Below the pieces are notes generated by a model. It searched no databases. It saw only the letters and a list, made by a program, of their open reading frames with translations, and was not told the DNA's origin. The position numbers and the translations under genes are program-made. From the NCBI GenBank assembly GCA_017527495.1, contig JAFXPY010000002.1:1-64000 (forward strand): DNA of 64,000 nucleotides. The letters run 5' to 3'. The stretch's first letter is position 1. Each line of letters begins with the position of its first letter. Of the stretch, positions 43,740 through 52,632 are shown in pieces. This DNA is from Paludibacteraceae bacterium (lineage in GTDB: Bacteria > Bacteroidota > Bacteroidia > Bacteroidales > Paludibacteraceae).

Positions 43740-46589
43740 TTAAAAAAGATCTAATTCTAATTCTTGCGAGCCGTCATCGTTGTTGTTTACTATCTGGCTG
43801 TCTTCAGGCTGTGGAACAATGATTTCCATCTTGATGTCGTCTATTGGTGTAGTTGACTTGTTGGGTGTTTCGTTTTGAGGCGCTGATGGTTCAGAAGTCT
43901 TTTCTTTTGTAACGTTGTCTTCCGCTGTCTCATTTCCTTCTGTTTCAATCGCTTCCTCAACTTCTTCTGTCTCTTCAACAATAGGCTCGGGTGTGATGTC
44001 TTCTATGCGTTCTACTTCGTATGTCGTAAGTCGTTTGCCCTTAGCTTTGAAGCCTTTAACAGCGATAAACTCCTCCATCTGCACTTCAAGGGGTTCACGA
44101 TTTTCATCCTTGAATATAATTCTGAAGGTGGCATTGATTTGGTCTTGAAGCAGCACAATGCGACTTTCTTCATTCTCGCCGAGTATATTCTGAGGCTTGT
44201 TGCTGTCTTCCAGTAGGAAGCGTTTTGCGTAGTAATAGTTTTGGTCGGCATCCCAAAGAGCAAGCGACCATATCTTTTCACTATCGTATTTTTCTATACG
44301 CAAGATATTGTCGTCGTAGTGGTTGGTGAGTTCAAAATTTGTGAGATAATAGTTACCTGTTTTTGTGATTACCAGCACTTTGTCGTCTGAATGGAACTCG
44401 CCAAGGTACAAACCGCGATTGTCGTAATTGATGCGTAATACATCAGGATCAAACCACACTTGTCTGCCACCGAGTGTGCTGGCGCCTTTTTGCTTGAGGG
44501 TGATTTTCGATACCTCAAATTTGGTGAGTAGGTTGCCTCGACTTTGTCGTCCTTTAACTGCCAGTTCGCTGAAGTCTTTGAGCACTTCGAGCTTTTTGAG
44601 TTTCAGAACAGGTTTGAGGTGAACATTGATTATCTCGGCTTCGCCGTTGTGGTTGGCGGTGAAGTAGATAACCTTAGAGCCGGGTTTGCCCTGCGTGAGA
44701 TCATATTCTTTGTCGCGCGACAGACCTGTGGCAGCAAAGCGTTTCATAAAGTACCAACCGGCTTTACCATCGCGATAGACTGCATTGTAGATAGTGCGGA
44801 CATCATTTTTCTTGAATATGTCGATATGCAGAATATTGGTGCCAACAAAAAGTTTTTCTGCGACGCGCACGATTTTGTATTTTCCGTCTTTGTAGAAAAT
44901 AATCACATCGTCCATGTCGGAGCAGTTGGCAAGGAACTCATCTTTTTTGAGACTTGTGCCAATAAAGCCTTCTTCGCGGTTGATGTATAGTTTTTCGTTT
45001 GCTTCTGCCACTTTGGCAGCTACGATAGTTTCAAAGTTACGTAGCTCTGTACGACGTGTGAAGTCTTTGCCGTATTTCTTTTTCAGGTTTTCAAACCATG
45101 CAATTGTGTAGTCTGTTATTGTGGCGAGGTTCTTCTCTATTTCTGCGATGCGCTCTTTGAGGCTTATCATGAGGTCGTCAGCCTTTTGTGCATCATAGCG
45201 CGTGATGCGCACCATTTTGATTTCGAGTAAACGGAGCAAGTCTTGGTCGGTTACCTCACGAATGAAATCTTTTTTGAAAGGTTCAAGCCGTTTGTCGATA
45301 TGTCTGATTGCTTCTTCAGGCGATTTACTTTGCTCAAATTCAGTGTCTTTATATATTCGTTGCTCGATAAATATCTTTTCAAGTGAAGTATAGAAAAGCT
45401 GTTCGAGCAGCTCACCTCTTTGTATTTCCAGTTCCCATTTGAGCAATTCGCGTGTGTGATCTGTTGATATACGCAACAGGTCGCTCACCGTTGTGAAAAT
45501 CGGCTTTTTGTCTTTAATCACGCAAGCATTTGGCGAAATGCTTACTTCGCAATCTGTAAAAGCATACAGCGCGTCGATAGCCTTATCGGATGAACTGCCG
45601 GGTTGAAGATGGACAAGAATTTCCACTTGTGCCGCAGTGATGTCTTCAACCTTACGAATCTTTATCTTGCCGCGCTCATTAGCTTTCAGAATCGTTTCAA
45701 TAAGTTTGGGTACGGTAACCCCGTAAGGTACTTCGCTGATAACAAGTGTTTTATTGTCGAGTTTGCTGATTTTCGAGCGTATCTTCACCACTCCGCCGCG
45801 TTGTCCATCGTTGTAGTGACTGACATCTATTGAGCCTCCCGTTGGAAAGTCCGGGTAGAGTTGGAAATCCTCGCCCTTCAAATAATTTATTGATGCGTCG
45901 CAAAGCTCGTTGAAGTTATGTGGCAAAATCTTTGAGTTCAAACCTACGGCAATACCTTCAACACCTTGTGCGAGGAGTAATGGAAATTTGATTGGCAGCG
46001 TAATAGGTTCTTTGTTTCGTCCATCGTATGACAGCTTCCAGTGTGTAGTTTTGGCGTTGAATACTGTTTCGAGGGCAAATTTTGATAATCGCGCTTCGAT
46101 GTAACGCGGAGCGGCTGCACTATCGCCGGTCAGGATATTTCCCCAGTTTCCTTGTGTGTCGATAAGAAGTTCTTTTTGTCCCAATTGGACTAAGGCATCA
46201 CCTATTGAAGCATCACCATGAGGGTGGTATTTCATCGTGTTACCAACCACATTGGCAACTTTATTGTAGCGCCCGTCGTCAAGTTCTTTCATCGAATGTA
46301 GAATGCGTCGTTGTACAGGTTTGAGTCCATCATAGATGTCCGGTACGGCGCGTTCAAGTATGACGTATGAGGCATAGTCAAGAAACCAATTCTGGTACAT
46401 ACCCGTGAGATGATACTTTTGTGTACCATCAGTGTCGGTTGGTGCAACATAGTTGGAGTGCGCGGTTGGTTCGCTCTCTTCGGAGGAATCTGACGACGCA
46501 TCTGTTTCTTGTGTTTCCTGAGCGTCTTGAAGCTGATCTTCAGATTGCTCGATAGGCTCTTCGATAGGTTCTTTGTTGTCTATGTCCAT
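43740..46589 (-). CDS. parC: DNA topoisomerase IV subunit A
   Basis: This is the 949-residue cleavage subunit of a type IIA topoisomerase. The catalytic Tyr is Tyr163 in AAPRYIEARLS. The breakage-reunion core (about 60-530) is followed by beta-propeller-like C-terminal repeats (about 570-830). It has an unusually acidic N-terminal extension (1-55, Glu/Ser-rich) and a long acidic tail (about 850-949), both low-complexity. No GyrA-box is evident, consistent with ParC rather than GyrA. Its ATPase partner is parE at 8708-10591. Confidence 0.87.
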   Translation of the reverse strand: MDIDNKEPIEEPIEQSEDQLQDAQETQETDASSDSSEESEPTAHSNYVAPTDTDGTQKYHLTGMYQNWFLDYASYVILERAVPDIYDGLKPVQRRILHSMKELDDGRYNKVANVVGNTMKYHPHGDASIGDALVQLGQKELLIDTQGNWGNILTGDSAAAPRYIEARLSKFALETVFNAKTTHWKLSYDGRNKEPITLPIKFPLLLAQGVEGIAVGLNSKILPHNFNELCDASINYLKGEDFQLYPDFPTGGSIDVSHYNDGQRGGVVKIRSKISKLDNKTLVISEVPYGVTVPKLIETILKANERGKIKIRKVEDITAAQVEILVHLQPGSSSDKAIDALYAFTDCEVSISPNACVIKDKKPIFTTVSDLLRISTDHTRELLKWELEIQRGELLEQLFYTSLEKIFIEQRIYKDTEFEQSKSPEEAIRHIDKRLEPFKKDFIREVTDQDLLRLLEIKMVRITRYDAQKADDLMISLKERIAEIEKNLATITDYTIAWFENLKKKYGKDFTRRTELRNFETIVAAKVAEANEKLYINREEGFIGTSLKKDEFLANCSDMDDVIIFYKDGKYKIVRVAEKLFVGTNILHIDIFKKNDVRTIYNAVYRDGKAGWYFMKRFAATGLSRDKEYDLTQGKPGSKVIYFTANHNGEAEIINVHLKPVLKLKKLEVLKDFSELAVKGRQSRGNLLTKFEVSKITLKQKGASTLGGRQVWFDPDVLRINYDNRGLYLGEFHSDDKVLVITKTGNYYLTNFELTNHYDDNILRIEKYDSEKIWSLALWDADQNYYYAKRFLLEDSNKPQNILGENEESRIVLLQDQINATFRIIFKDENREPLEVQMEEFIAVKGFKAKGKRLTTYEVERIEDITPEPIVEETEEVEEAIETEGNETAEDNVTKEKTSEPSAPQNETPNKSTTPIDDIKMEIIVPQPEDSQIVNNNDDGSQELELDLF

Positions 46590-46718
46590 AGTCGTTAATT
46601 TATTCTTATCTGCACATAACTTGCATGCTAATTAAATCCTTAATTAGTAGGCTCTGTTTGTCATCGGCGTACAATTTCGATGGCAATACTGATTTTTCGA
46701 AAAATAGTGTGTGTTCTC

Positions 46719-46886
46719 TTATTGTTTGAGGCGGTTAACCACGATATGTGTGCCTATGCCTACAAGCATCAAAACAATTGATACAACAAGCAAAGCGTTG
46801 GAAGGTGTTCCAAAGTGATAAACCACCAAGACAATAACGCCAATCAAGACGATTATTGCGCCTAAGTATTTAAGTAATGTGTCCAT
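46719..46886 (-). CDS. Small two-helix membrane protein
   Basis: This is a 55-residue protein with two transmembrane helices (about 5-23 and 31-49) joined by a short YHFGTPSN turn, ending in NRLKQ. It starts 18 nt after the dprA stop on the same strand and is probably the last gene of the lytTR-upp-vanZ-dprA run. No family function is known. The length, clean start and reading frame make it a credible gene. Confidence 0.6.
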   Translation of the reverse strand: MDTLLKYLGAIIVLIGVIVLVVYHFGTPSNALLVVSIVLMLVGIGTHIVVNRLKQ

Positions 46887-46904
46887 AATTATATAATTAT
46901 TTGT

Positions 46905-48005
46905 TTATTTTAGTGCTCTATAAAGTCCGCCGGGGAGTGATTTCACGAGTCCTTTCATTTCCATGGTAAATAGTTGTGCGCTGACTTCTGCAAAAGGGAG
47001 TTCAACAAATGTAAGTATTTGGTTGATGTGCATCCCGTCCGGTTCATGGTGTAGTGTGTCAATGATTTTTTGTTCATTAGGCTCGAGCTCAGGCAAAAGC
47101 TCGGTTTGCAATGGTTGCAACTGTTTTGTTTGTTCCCACATCATGTGTGTGAGCATGTCTTCCGCGTTTTCAATCAGGCGTGCTTTGTCATATTTGATTA
47201 GTTTGTTGCAACCTTTTGATTGCTCATCATTCCCTCTCCCCGGAAATGCAAAAACTTCTCTGCTGTATGAGTTGGCCATTTCTGCCGTTATGAGCGAACC
47301 ACCGCGCTCTTTAGACTCCACCACCACAACTGCGTCGGCAAGACCGGCAATAATTCTGTTTCGTTGTACAAAATTAGGTTTATCCGGTCGGGTTCCACTC
47401 TTAAATTCTGTCAGTATGCCACCATGCCTAACTGCTTCCATAGCCACATTGCGATGAACGGCAGGGTAGATGCGATCAAGTCCGTGAGCAGGAATAATTA
47501 GAGTGGGCAATCCGTAGTCAAGTGCAGCTCTATGGGCTGTAACGTCAATTCCGTATGCCAACCCGCTGATGATTAGTGTGTCGGGCAGTAAGTTGGCAAG
47601 GTCGGCAACAAACTGGCGGCACTGCTCTTTGCCTCTGTCTGTCGGCATTCTCGTGCCTACAACAGATACAACATGTTTGCAATTGTAATCGTAATTGCCT
47701 AAACCATAAAGTAGTATAGGTGCGTCAATACATTCTTTGAGCCGGTAAGGGTAATCATCGTTTTGGTAGTAGGCAACGCGTATGTTGTGTTTGTGTATAA
47801 ATTCCATTTCGGCATCTGCTTGCTCAAGAGCTTGCTGCTTAATTTGTTTTATACTTACATTGCCATGTTGTGTTTTAGCTATGTCTTTGTCGGCATACAA
47901 AAAAACATTTTCAGCACTTCCATAGTGTTCAATGAGGTGTTTGGCGTTATTCAAACCAATGCCATAGAGTTGCTGTAGTGCTATTTCGTAACGAAAATCC
48001 GACAT
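46905..48005 (-). CDS. dprA: DNA-processing protein DprA
   Basis: This is a 366-residue Rossmann-fold protein that binds single-stranded DNA and loads RecA during natural transformation. An N-terminal HhH/SAM-like region (YGIGLNNAKHLIEHYG), the core motifs VVGTRMPTDRG and SGLAYGIDVTAH, and a C-terminal winged helix (about 300-366) are present. The start overlaps vanZ by 25 nt. DprA is widespread even in species not known to be competent. Confidence 0.92.
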   Translation of the reverse strand: MSDFRYEIALQQLYGIGLNNAKHLIEHYGSAENVFLYADKDIAKTQHGNVSIKQIKQQALEQADAEMEFIHKHNIRVAYYQNDDYPYRLKECIDAPILLYGLGNYDYNCKHVVSVVGTRMPTDRGKEQCRQFVADLANLLPDTLIISGLAYGIDVTAHRAALDYGLPTLIIPAHGLDRIYPAVHRNVAMEAVRHGGILTEFKSGTRPDKPNFVQRNRIIAGLADAVVVVESKERGGSLITAEMANSYSREVFAFPGRGNDEQSKGCNKLIKYDKARLIENAEDMLTHMMWEQTKQLQPLQTELLPELEPNEQKIIDTLHHEPDGMHINQILTFVELPFAEVSAQLFTMEMKGLVKSLPGGLYRALK

Positions 48006-48346
48006 ATCAAAAAAGCTGCAAATGTACCTATCGTGTTAGCAGCAAAATCAGCCCAGTCGCCAACGCGCGGTGCAAAAAAATAGTGTTGTAACAATTCAAT
48101 AATTCCTCCTAAACATATTGGAATACAAAATAACAAAATAGTTTGTCTTGGCTCAGTAACATTGTCTTGGCGCATTTCAAAAAAGAGCAGTAAGGTTAGT
48201 GCGGTGTACGCCAAAGCGTGAAATATCTTATCTCTCCATGAAAATATAGGTTGCCATAATAGTGGGACTTCTCTAATAAGCGATAAGTAAATAATTACAA
48301 TAGCGCAAAGTGTTGTTTTCCAATATGTTTTAATTCGTTCAATCAT
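47981..48346 (-). CDS. VanZ-like membrane protein
   Basis: This is a 121-residue protein with four hydrophobic segments and the VanZ-family stretches DKIFHALAYTALTLLLF and ELLQHYF...RVGDWADFAANTIG. The polar residues in the helices are conserved in the family, but its function is not known (VanZ gives low-level teicoplanin resistance in enterococci). It is coupled to upp (4-nt ATGA overlap) and overlaps dprA. Confidence 0.82.
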   Translation of the reverse strand: MIERIKTYWKTTLCAIVIIYLSLIREVPLLWQPIFSWRDKIFHALAYTALTLLLFFEMRQDNVTEPRQTILLFCIPICLGGIIELLQHYFFAPRVGDWADFAANTIGTFAAFLICRIFVTK

Positions 48347-48993
48347 AGTTTATCGCCAAAAGCGAGGTCGCCGGCATCGCCTAAGCCCGGAACTATATAG
48401 CTATGTTCGTTCAGTTCAGGATCGATGGCGGCTATCCAAAGCTCTGCATTGTCGCCAATCTCTTTCTCGACATAGTCTATGGCTTTCTTTGTACCCAAGA
48501 CACTTGCCAAGATTACTCTTTTAGGTTGTCCGTTTTTGAGTAAAGCATGGTAGGCCGTAACCATTGAATTGCCCGTGGCAAGCATAGTGTCGGCAATAAC
48601 TACTGTTTTGCCGTTTAAATCGGGAGCTGCAAGATATTCTGTCTCAATCGTGAAATGTTCTTTGTCTGTATATTTTCTAAAGGCAGAGATAAAGCCACAT
48701 TCAGCCTTGTCGAAAAACTCCATGAATCCTTCTTGCATCGGTAGGCCTGCGCGAAGGATTGTGGTGATTACAAGACTATCACTTATTGTGTTGACTTCTG
48801 CAATACCAAGTGGCGTTGTAACTTGTTCGGTCTGAAATTGAAGTGTCTTGCTTATTTCATAGGCCATAACAGAACTGATACGCGCAATGTTTTTCCGAAA
48901 ACGCATCGAGTCTTTTTGCAGTTTTGTGTCGCGAAGCTCCTTCAAAAACTGATTAATAACACTATTGTGTTGATTAAGAACCGTTACTTTCAT
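48343..48993 (-). CDS. upp: Uracil phosphoribosyltransferase
   Basis: This is a 216-residue salvage enzyme converting uracil and PRPP to UMP. The PRPP-binding motif is DTMLATGNSM, and the uracil-binding C-terminus is IVPGLGDAGDLAFG. It is coupled to vanZ (ATGA overlap) and follows the LytTR gene by 6 nt. Confidence 0.93.
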   Translation of the reverse strand: MKVTVLNQHNSVINQFLKELRDTKLQKDSMRFRKNIARISSVMAYEISKTLQFQTEQVTTPLGIAEVNTISDSLVITTILRAGLPMQEGFMEFFDKAECGFISAFRKYTDKEHFTIETEYLAAPDLNGKTVVIADTMLATGNSMVTAYHALLKNGQPKRVILASVLGTKKAIDYVEKEIGDNAELWIAAIDPELNEHSYIVPGLGDAGDLAFGDKL

Positions 48994-48999
48994 ATCGTT

Positions 49000-49905
49000 T
49001 TATGTTGTTGGTTTGTCTTCTTGAATTGTCGTTCCTGACAGTGCGCTGAACAATCGGTTGCTGTATGTTTTGGATATCGGTATGTTGGGAACTTTTTCTG
49101 TATCAAGACCGATATACAAACCATCGTCTTCTCGCCTTATCAATTTTACTTTATTGATATTTACAATGTAAGAGCGATGACAACGAATCAAATAGTCAGG
49201 GTATAATTCCTCAATACTTTTCATCGTGGCTCGGTGCATGTAATATTGTATCTTGCCTTGATGAGAGTAACATATCTTAGCATAATTGTCTGCACTTTCA
49301 ATGAAATAAAGGTTGTCGATAGCCACAGTCAGTTTCGGGTTGCCTTTTTCGTCGTTGAAACGCAACAAAATACTCGTTCTGTCTGGCGTAACGACTATTG
49401 GCTGTATGCTGTTGTTGACTTTGTTTTCTCTTTCCAATTCTACAAGCAAACGACTCTTATTGTCCCACGCAAAATAAAAGTGAAAAATCAAATATGGAAG
49501 CAAAAGTGTGAAACCGGTGTATAGCAGAACTTTGACAAATAATTCTCCAAATGTCTCTTTGGGCGTACCAACGTAGAACACAAAGGTTGAAAAAATCACT
49601 GCCATTGCCAAAACTTCACCTGTAATCCAAAGTGCGTAAATCAGGTAAGTGAGCTGATTTCCTTTTTTTACCCATTTATACATCAAAACACGGCTAATTG
49701 CTATTACGCCAAGTGCAACAAGAGCAATGGCGTCTGCCAGCAAAAAATATGTTATTGACGGATCGATGATGTTGATGTCAAGTTTCTCAAGCAAGTCAAA
49801 AAAAGGACGAAAGATATTCAGAAATAATAGGCAAAATATGGCAGTACCAACTATAAGTGTTGTTACATTACGTTTAGAGTTTATGTATTTTGGCACAATT
49901 TGCAT
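49000..49905 (-). CDS. Membrane-bound LytTR-domain transcriptional regulator
   Basis: This is a 301-residue protein with four transmembrane helices (about 15-35, 50-72, 82-105, 120-145), then a short linker and a C-terminal LytTR DNA-binding domain (about 195-290, with LYFIESADNYAKI and LIRCHRSYIVNINKV). It couples an unknown membrane signal directly to DNA binding, without a receiver domain. It heads the operon with upp, vanZ and dprA, and has the promoter at 49937-49968. Confidence 0.87.
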   Translation of the reverse strand: MQIVPKYINSKRNVTTLIVGTAIFCLLFLNIFRPFFDLLEKLDINIIDPSITYFLLADAIALVALGVIAISRVLMYKWVKKGNQLTYLIYALWITGEVLAMAVIFSTFVFYVGTPKETFGELFVKVLLYTGFTLLLPYLIFHFYFAWDNKSRLLVELERENKVNNSIQPIVVTPDRTSILLRFNDEKGNPKLTVAIDNLYFIESADNYAKICYSHQGKIQYYMHRATMKSIEELYPDYLIRCHRSYIVNINKVKLIRREDDGLYIGLDTEKVPNIPISKTYSNRLFSALSGTTIQEDKPTT

Positions 49906-49936
49906 AGCCCTTTTACCACAAATTAATCTTTCGTTG

Positions 49937-49968
49937 CAAAATTACAAAAATTTTGTTTATATTGCAAA
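49937..49968 (-). promoter_or_regulatory. Promoter for lytTR-upp-vanZ-dprA
   Basis: TAATTTTG (49944-49937) and TTTG (49968-49965) are exactly 20 bp apart. Confidence 0.78.
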
Positions 49969-49994
49969 TTTAATTTAATCGTTTTTATTTATCG

Positions 49995-50037
49995 GACAAA
50001 AAAAAACATAGTCTCAATCACTTTGAAACTATGTTTT
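49995..50037 (-). terminator. Intrinsic terminator after the HIT gene
   Basis: The arms AAAACATAGT and ACTATGTTTT, extended with one mismatch by TCAA/TTGA, flank a short loop. On the minus strand the hairpin is followed by a run of T. Confidence 0.85.
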
Positions 50038-50057
50038 AATTGTTTATTAGAATTGTT

Positions 50058-50459
50058 CTATTCAAAATTTGCAGCAATTTTTTCTGCTGTTTCCTTCATC
50101 TCTTCCGGACTGAGTTTTAGCTTCGGATTGGTGAATAGCATGTCTGTCTCTTTGTCGAGCGGGATGAGGTGGATGTGTACATGCAGAACTTCCATCCCGA
50201 GTACTGCCACTCCAACTCGTTTGCAAGGAATGGCTTTTTCAATCGCCGATGCAACACGTTTTGCAAACACTGCCATTTCGGCTAATGTCTTATCGTCAAG
50301 AGCAAAGATATAATCGGCTTCAGGTTCAGCCAATTTAGGAATTACAAGCGTGTGGCCTTTCTTCAAAGGGTTGATGTCGAGAAAAGCAAAAAAATGCTCA
50401 TCTTCTGCCACTTTAAAAGAAGGAATCTCACCCTTGATTATTTTTGTGAAAATAGTCAT
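50058..50459 (-). CDS. HIT-family nucleotide hydrolase/transferase
   Basis: This is a 133-residue histidine-triad protein. The catalytic motif is HVHIHLIPL near residue 92. Relatives hydrolyse AMP-lysine or AMP-NH2-type nucleotides (Hint group). It follows greA by 40 bp on the same strand and ends at a strong terminator, so greA and this gene are probably one operon. Confidence 0.9.
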   Translation of the reverse strand: MTIFTKIIKGEIPSFKVAEDEHFFAFLDINPLKKGHTLVIPKLAEPEADYIFALDDKTLAEMAVFAKRVASAIEKAIPCKRVGVAVLGMEVLHVHIHLIPLDKETDMLFTNPKLKLSPEEMKETAEKIAANFE

Positions 50460-50470
50460 TTTTATTTTTG

Positions 50471-50489
50471 ATTTACTTATTTACGATTT
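50471..50489. repeat. Intergenic AT-rich repeat, copy 2
   Basis: ATTTACTTATTTACGATTT on the plus strand, 19 of 19 identical to the minus strand of copy 1, located between greA and the HIT gene. Confidence 0.6.
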
Positions 50490-50499
50490 TTCAATTTAC

Positions 50500-50970
50500 T
50501 TACAAGCTTATTTCAAGGATTTCAAACTCCATCAGACCCGCAGGTATTTGTATTTGTGCTTTTTCCCCTACTTTTTTGTTGAGCAGTCCTTTGGCTATTG
50601 GAGTTGTAACCGATAATTTGCCTTCTTTCAGATTGGCTTCGCCCTCCGGAACGATAGTATAATTCATAACGGCTCCGTTTTTTGTGTTTTTGATTTTCAC
50701 TTTAGTCAAAATCTGAACCTCGTCGTTCTTAATCATACTTTCGTCGATAAGCCTTGCATCTGCAATCTTTGCTTTGATTATCGCAATTTTCGACTCTAAA
50801 ACACCTTGCTCTTCTTTGGCTGCATCATACTCCGCATTCTCACTCAAATCGCCTTTGTCGCGAGCCTCGCCAATCGCCTTAATTACGCGAGGACGTTCGA
50901 CTGTCTCTAAATAAGACAGCTCTTCGTTTAGTTTTCTTAGCCCTTCGGCTGTTACATAAGTTATTGCCAT
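50500..50970 (-). CDS. greA: Transcription elongation factor GreA
   Basis: This is a 156-residue protein. The N-terminal coiled coil (about 1-75) carries GDLSENAEYDAAKEEQ, whose acidic tip enters the RNA polymerase secondary channel and stimulates RNA cleavage. The C-terminal FKBP-like domain ends EILEI. It rescues arrested complexes. A promoter, short leader and strong hairpin lie upstream, suggesting an attenuated leader. Confidence 0.93.
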   Translation of the reverse strand: MAITYVTAEGLRKLNEELSYLETVERPRVIKAIGEARDKGDLSENAEYDAAKEEQGVLESKIAIIKAKIADARLIDESMIKNDEVQILTKVKIKNTKNGAVMNYTIVPEGEANLKEGKLSVTTPIAKGLLNKKVGEKAQIQIPAGLMEFEILEISL

Positions 50971-51025
50971 GATATTTTCTTTTTGTTGTTATTTTTCAAA
51001 ATATGTTATAAATGCCCTTTCCCTT

Positions 51026-51088
51026 TTAATGAAAAAAGAGAAAAAGCAAAAAACTGCAACGAGCAACTTCCCAGCTACTCGTCGCCAT
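51026..51088 (-). other. 20-codon leader reading frame of greA
   Basis: An ATG at 51088-51086 opens MATSSWEVARC..., 20 codons to TAA at 51028-51026. The start codon is directly adjacent to the terminator hairpin at 51056-51085, so a ribosome here would block the hairpin. Whether it is translated is unknown. Confidence 0.35.
51041..51085 (-). terminator. Strand-specific intrinsic terminator in the greA leader
   Basis: In minus-strand RNA, arms 85-73 and 68-56 pair over 13 bp, including 3 G-U pairs, around a GGGA loop. The hairpin is followed by U-rich tracts. The wobble positions would be A-C mismatches on the plus strand, so it is built for minus-strand transcription. Confidence 0.8.
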
Positions 51089-51136
51089 AAAACCTAAACC
51101 TTAACTATGAAAAAGATTTGTTTTTCAAATCCGTTG

Positions 51137-51168
51137 CAAAAGTAATTCATTTTTTTATATTTACCAAA
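51137..51168 (-). promoter_or_regulatory. Promoter of the greA leader
   Basis: TACTTTTG (51144-51137) and TTTG (51168-51165) are exactly 20 bp apart. The predicted start is near 51131, about 85 nt before the terminator end. Confidence 0.75.
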
Positions 51169-51204
51169 TTATTTTAGTTTTTTTAATATTTAAATGGTTT
51201 TTGT

Positions 51205-51235
51205 TTTGTTATTTTGCTAAAATGTATTAATTTTG
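51205..51235 (+). promoter_or_regulatory. Promoter for the TPR/PD40-nucleosidase-pnuC operon
   Basis: TTTG (51205-51208) and TAATTTTG (51228-51235) are 19 bp apart, divergent from the greA leader promoter. Confidence 0.72.
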
Positions 51236-51258
51236 CATTAAGTATGTGAAATAGTTTT

Positions 51259-52632
51259 ATGCGGAATAAGCTTTTATTTATATTCTCACTTGTCCTTATT
51301 CATTATGCTTCTGCTCAACCGGCAGCAGAAGCTGAACGATTGTTTTTTGAAAAACAATACGCTCAATCTGCCGAATTGTATAACAAATTGTTGAAGCAAA
51401 ATCCGCAATATCAATTGTACAACTATCGTTATGCGCGTTGTTTGTATGAATTGGGGCAGACCGACCAAGCTATTGATTATTTTTTGAAGTCGGGCAATCG
51501 TTACCCTCTGACCAATTTCTATCTTGGCGAGTGCTATTTTAGAGCTTATCAATTTGAACTCTCGCAAGATGCCTTTACCTCATACTTATCGCGTATTGAT
51601 TCAACAAGCCCTAATTGGGCTATAGTAAATCGGAGAATACAACAAAATACTCTTGGCAAGCGACTGATCAATAGAGTTCTTGATGCAGAAATAATTGACA
51701 CCATGATTGTTGGGAAACAAGGTTTTTTGTCGGCACTCCATTTCTCGCCGACATCAGGACGAATTGTTGATAGTGAAGCATCAATTGATTATATCAACTC
51801 AAAAGGAGATCGGAAAATAAGTGTCATGCAGAATGATACAACAGAGAGTCTGTCTTTCTATTCATCGCAAAAATTGATTGATGGTTGGACGCTTCCCGTA
51901 CACTATTTCTCCTATCAAAATTCTGACATTAATTTTCCGTTTTTACTCAATGATGGTGTAACATTGTATTTTGCCTCTGATATTCAAACAGGTATGGGAG
52001 GATATGATATTTTCAAAACGCGAATGAATCCGGAGTCGCAAACTTTTCTTAAACCTGAAAATTTAGGATTTCCATTCAATTCGCCCTACAACGATTATCT
52101 TTTGGCAATTGATGAAGATAGGCAAATTGCATGGTTAGTGTCTGATCGTTATTGCGCTGACGACTCTGTTTGTATCTATGTGTTTGATTGGAACGAAACA
52201 AAAAAATATTTGCAACAAAGTCAGGATAGCAATTCACGCTCTTTTGCCCAACTCAAACAATTCACCAAATCTGAGCGAGAAATAACTCTCTCCGACCGAA
52301 TGCCAGACAATATCGTGCAAGAACAAGAGCAGCACCAAAATTCGGATTTTGTTTTTATTGTGGCAGATGGAGTTGTTTATACTCGCCTCGATAACTTCAA
52401 AAATCAAGAAGCTAAGAAAAAATTTGTAACATATAAAAATGAGCAAGAGCAATTTGAAACCCAACAGAACAAATTGCAAAATATGCGCAAAGAGTATGCA
52501 ACCGTTTCTGTTGCCAACAAAAGTGTACTCGCAGTGAAAATACAAGCGCTCGAACAGACATTGCTCGAACAAGAAACAACGCTTAATCAAAAAGCAAATA
52601 TAATCAGACAATTAGAACAACAAAAATTATGA
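51259..52632 (+). CDS. Exported TPR/PD40-repeat protein with C-terminal coiled coil
   Basis: This is a 457-residue protein with a signal peptide (1 to about 20, ending SAQ). TPR-like repeats follow (about 22-130, AEAERLFFEKQYAQSAELYNKLL and similar), then WD40-like PD40 beta-strands (about 215-330; NDGVTLYFASDIQTGMGGYDIFKTRM) and a Gln/Glu-rich coiled coil (about 385-455). TPR plus PD40 is common in Bacteroidota envelope proteins that bind peptidoglycan-anchored complexes, but no peptidoglycan-binding OmpA domain is present here. Its TGA overlaps the next ATG by 4 nt. Confidence 0.75.
   Translation: MRNKLLFIFSLVLIHYASAQPAAEAERLFFEKQYAQSAELYNKLLKQNPQYQLYNYRYARCLYELGQTDQAIDYFLKSGNRYPLTNFYLGECYFRAYQFELSQDAFTSYLSRIDSTSPNWAIVNRRIQQNTLGKRLINRVLDAEIIDTMIVGKQGFLSALHFSPTSGRIVDSEASIDYINSKGDRKISVMQNDTTESLSFYSSQKLIDGWTLPVHYFSYQNSDINFPFLLNDGVTLYFASDIQTGMGGYDIFKTRMNPESQTFLKPENLGFPFNSPYNDYLLAIDEDRQIAWLVSDRYCADDSVCIYVFDWNETKKYLQQSQDSNSRSFAQLKQFTKSEREITLSDRMPDNIVQEQEQHQNSDFVFIVADGVVYTRLDNFKNQEAKKKFVTYKNEQEQFETQQNKLQNMRKEYATVSVANKSVLAVKIQALEQTLLEQETTLNQKANIIRQLEQQKL

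Noticed and set aside
51106-51144. A 12-codon plus-strand frame beginning MKKICF
   Set aside because: It is opposite the greA leader and its promoter region, has no plus-strand promoter in a sensible position, and is too short to call.
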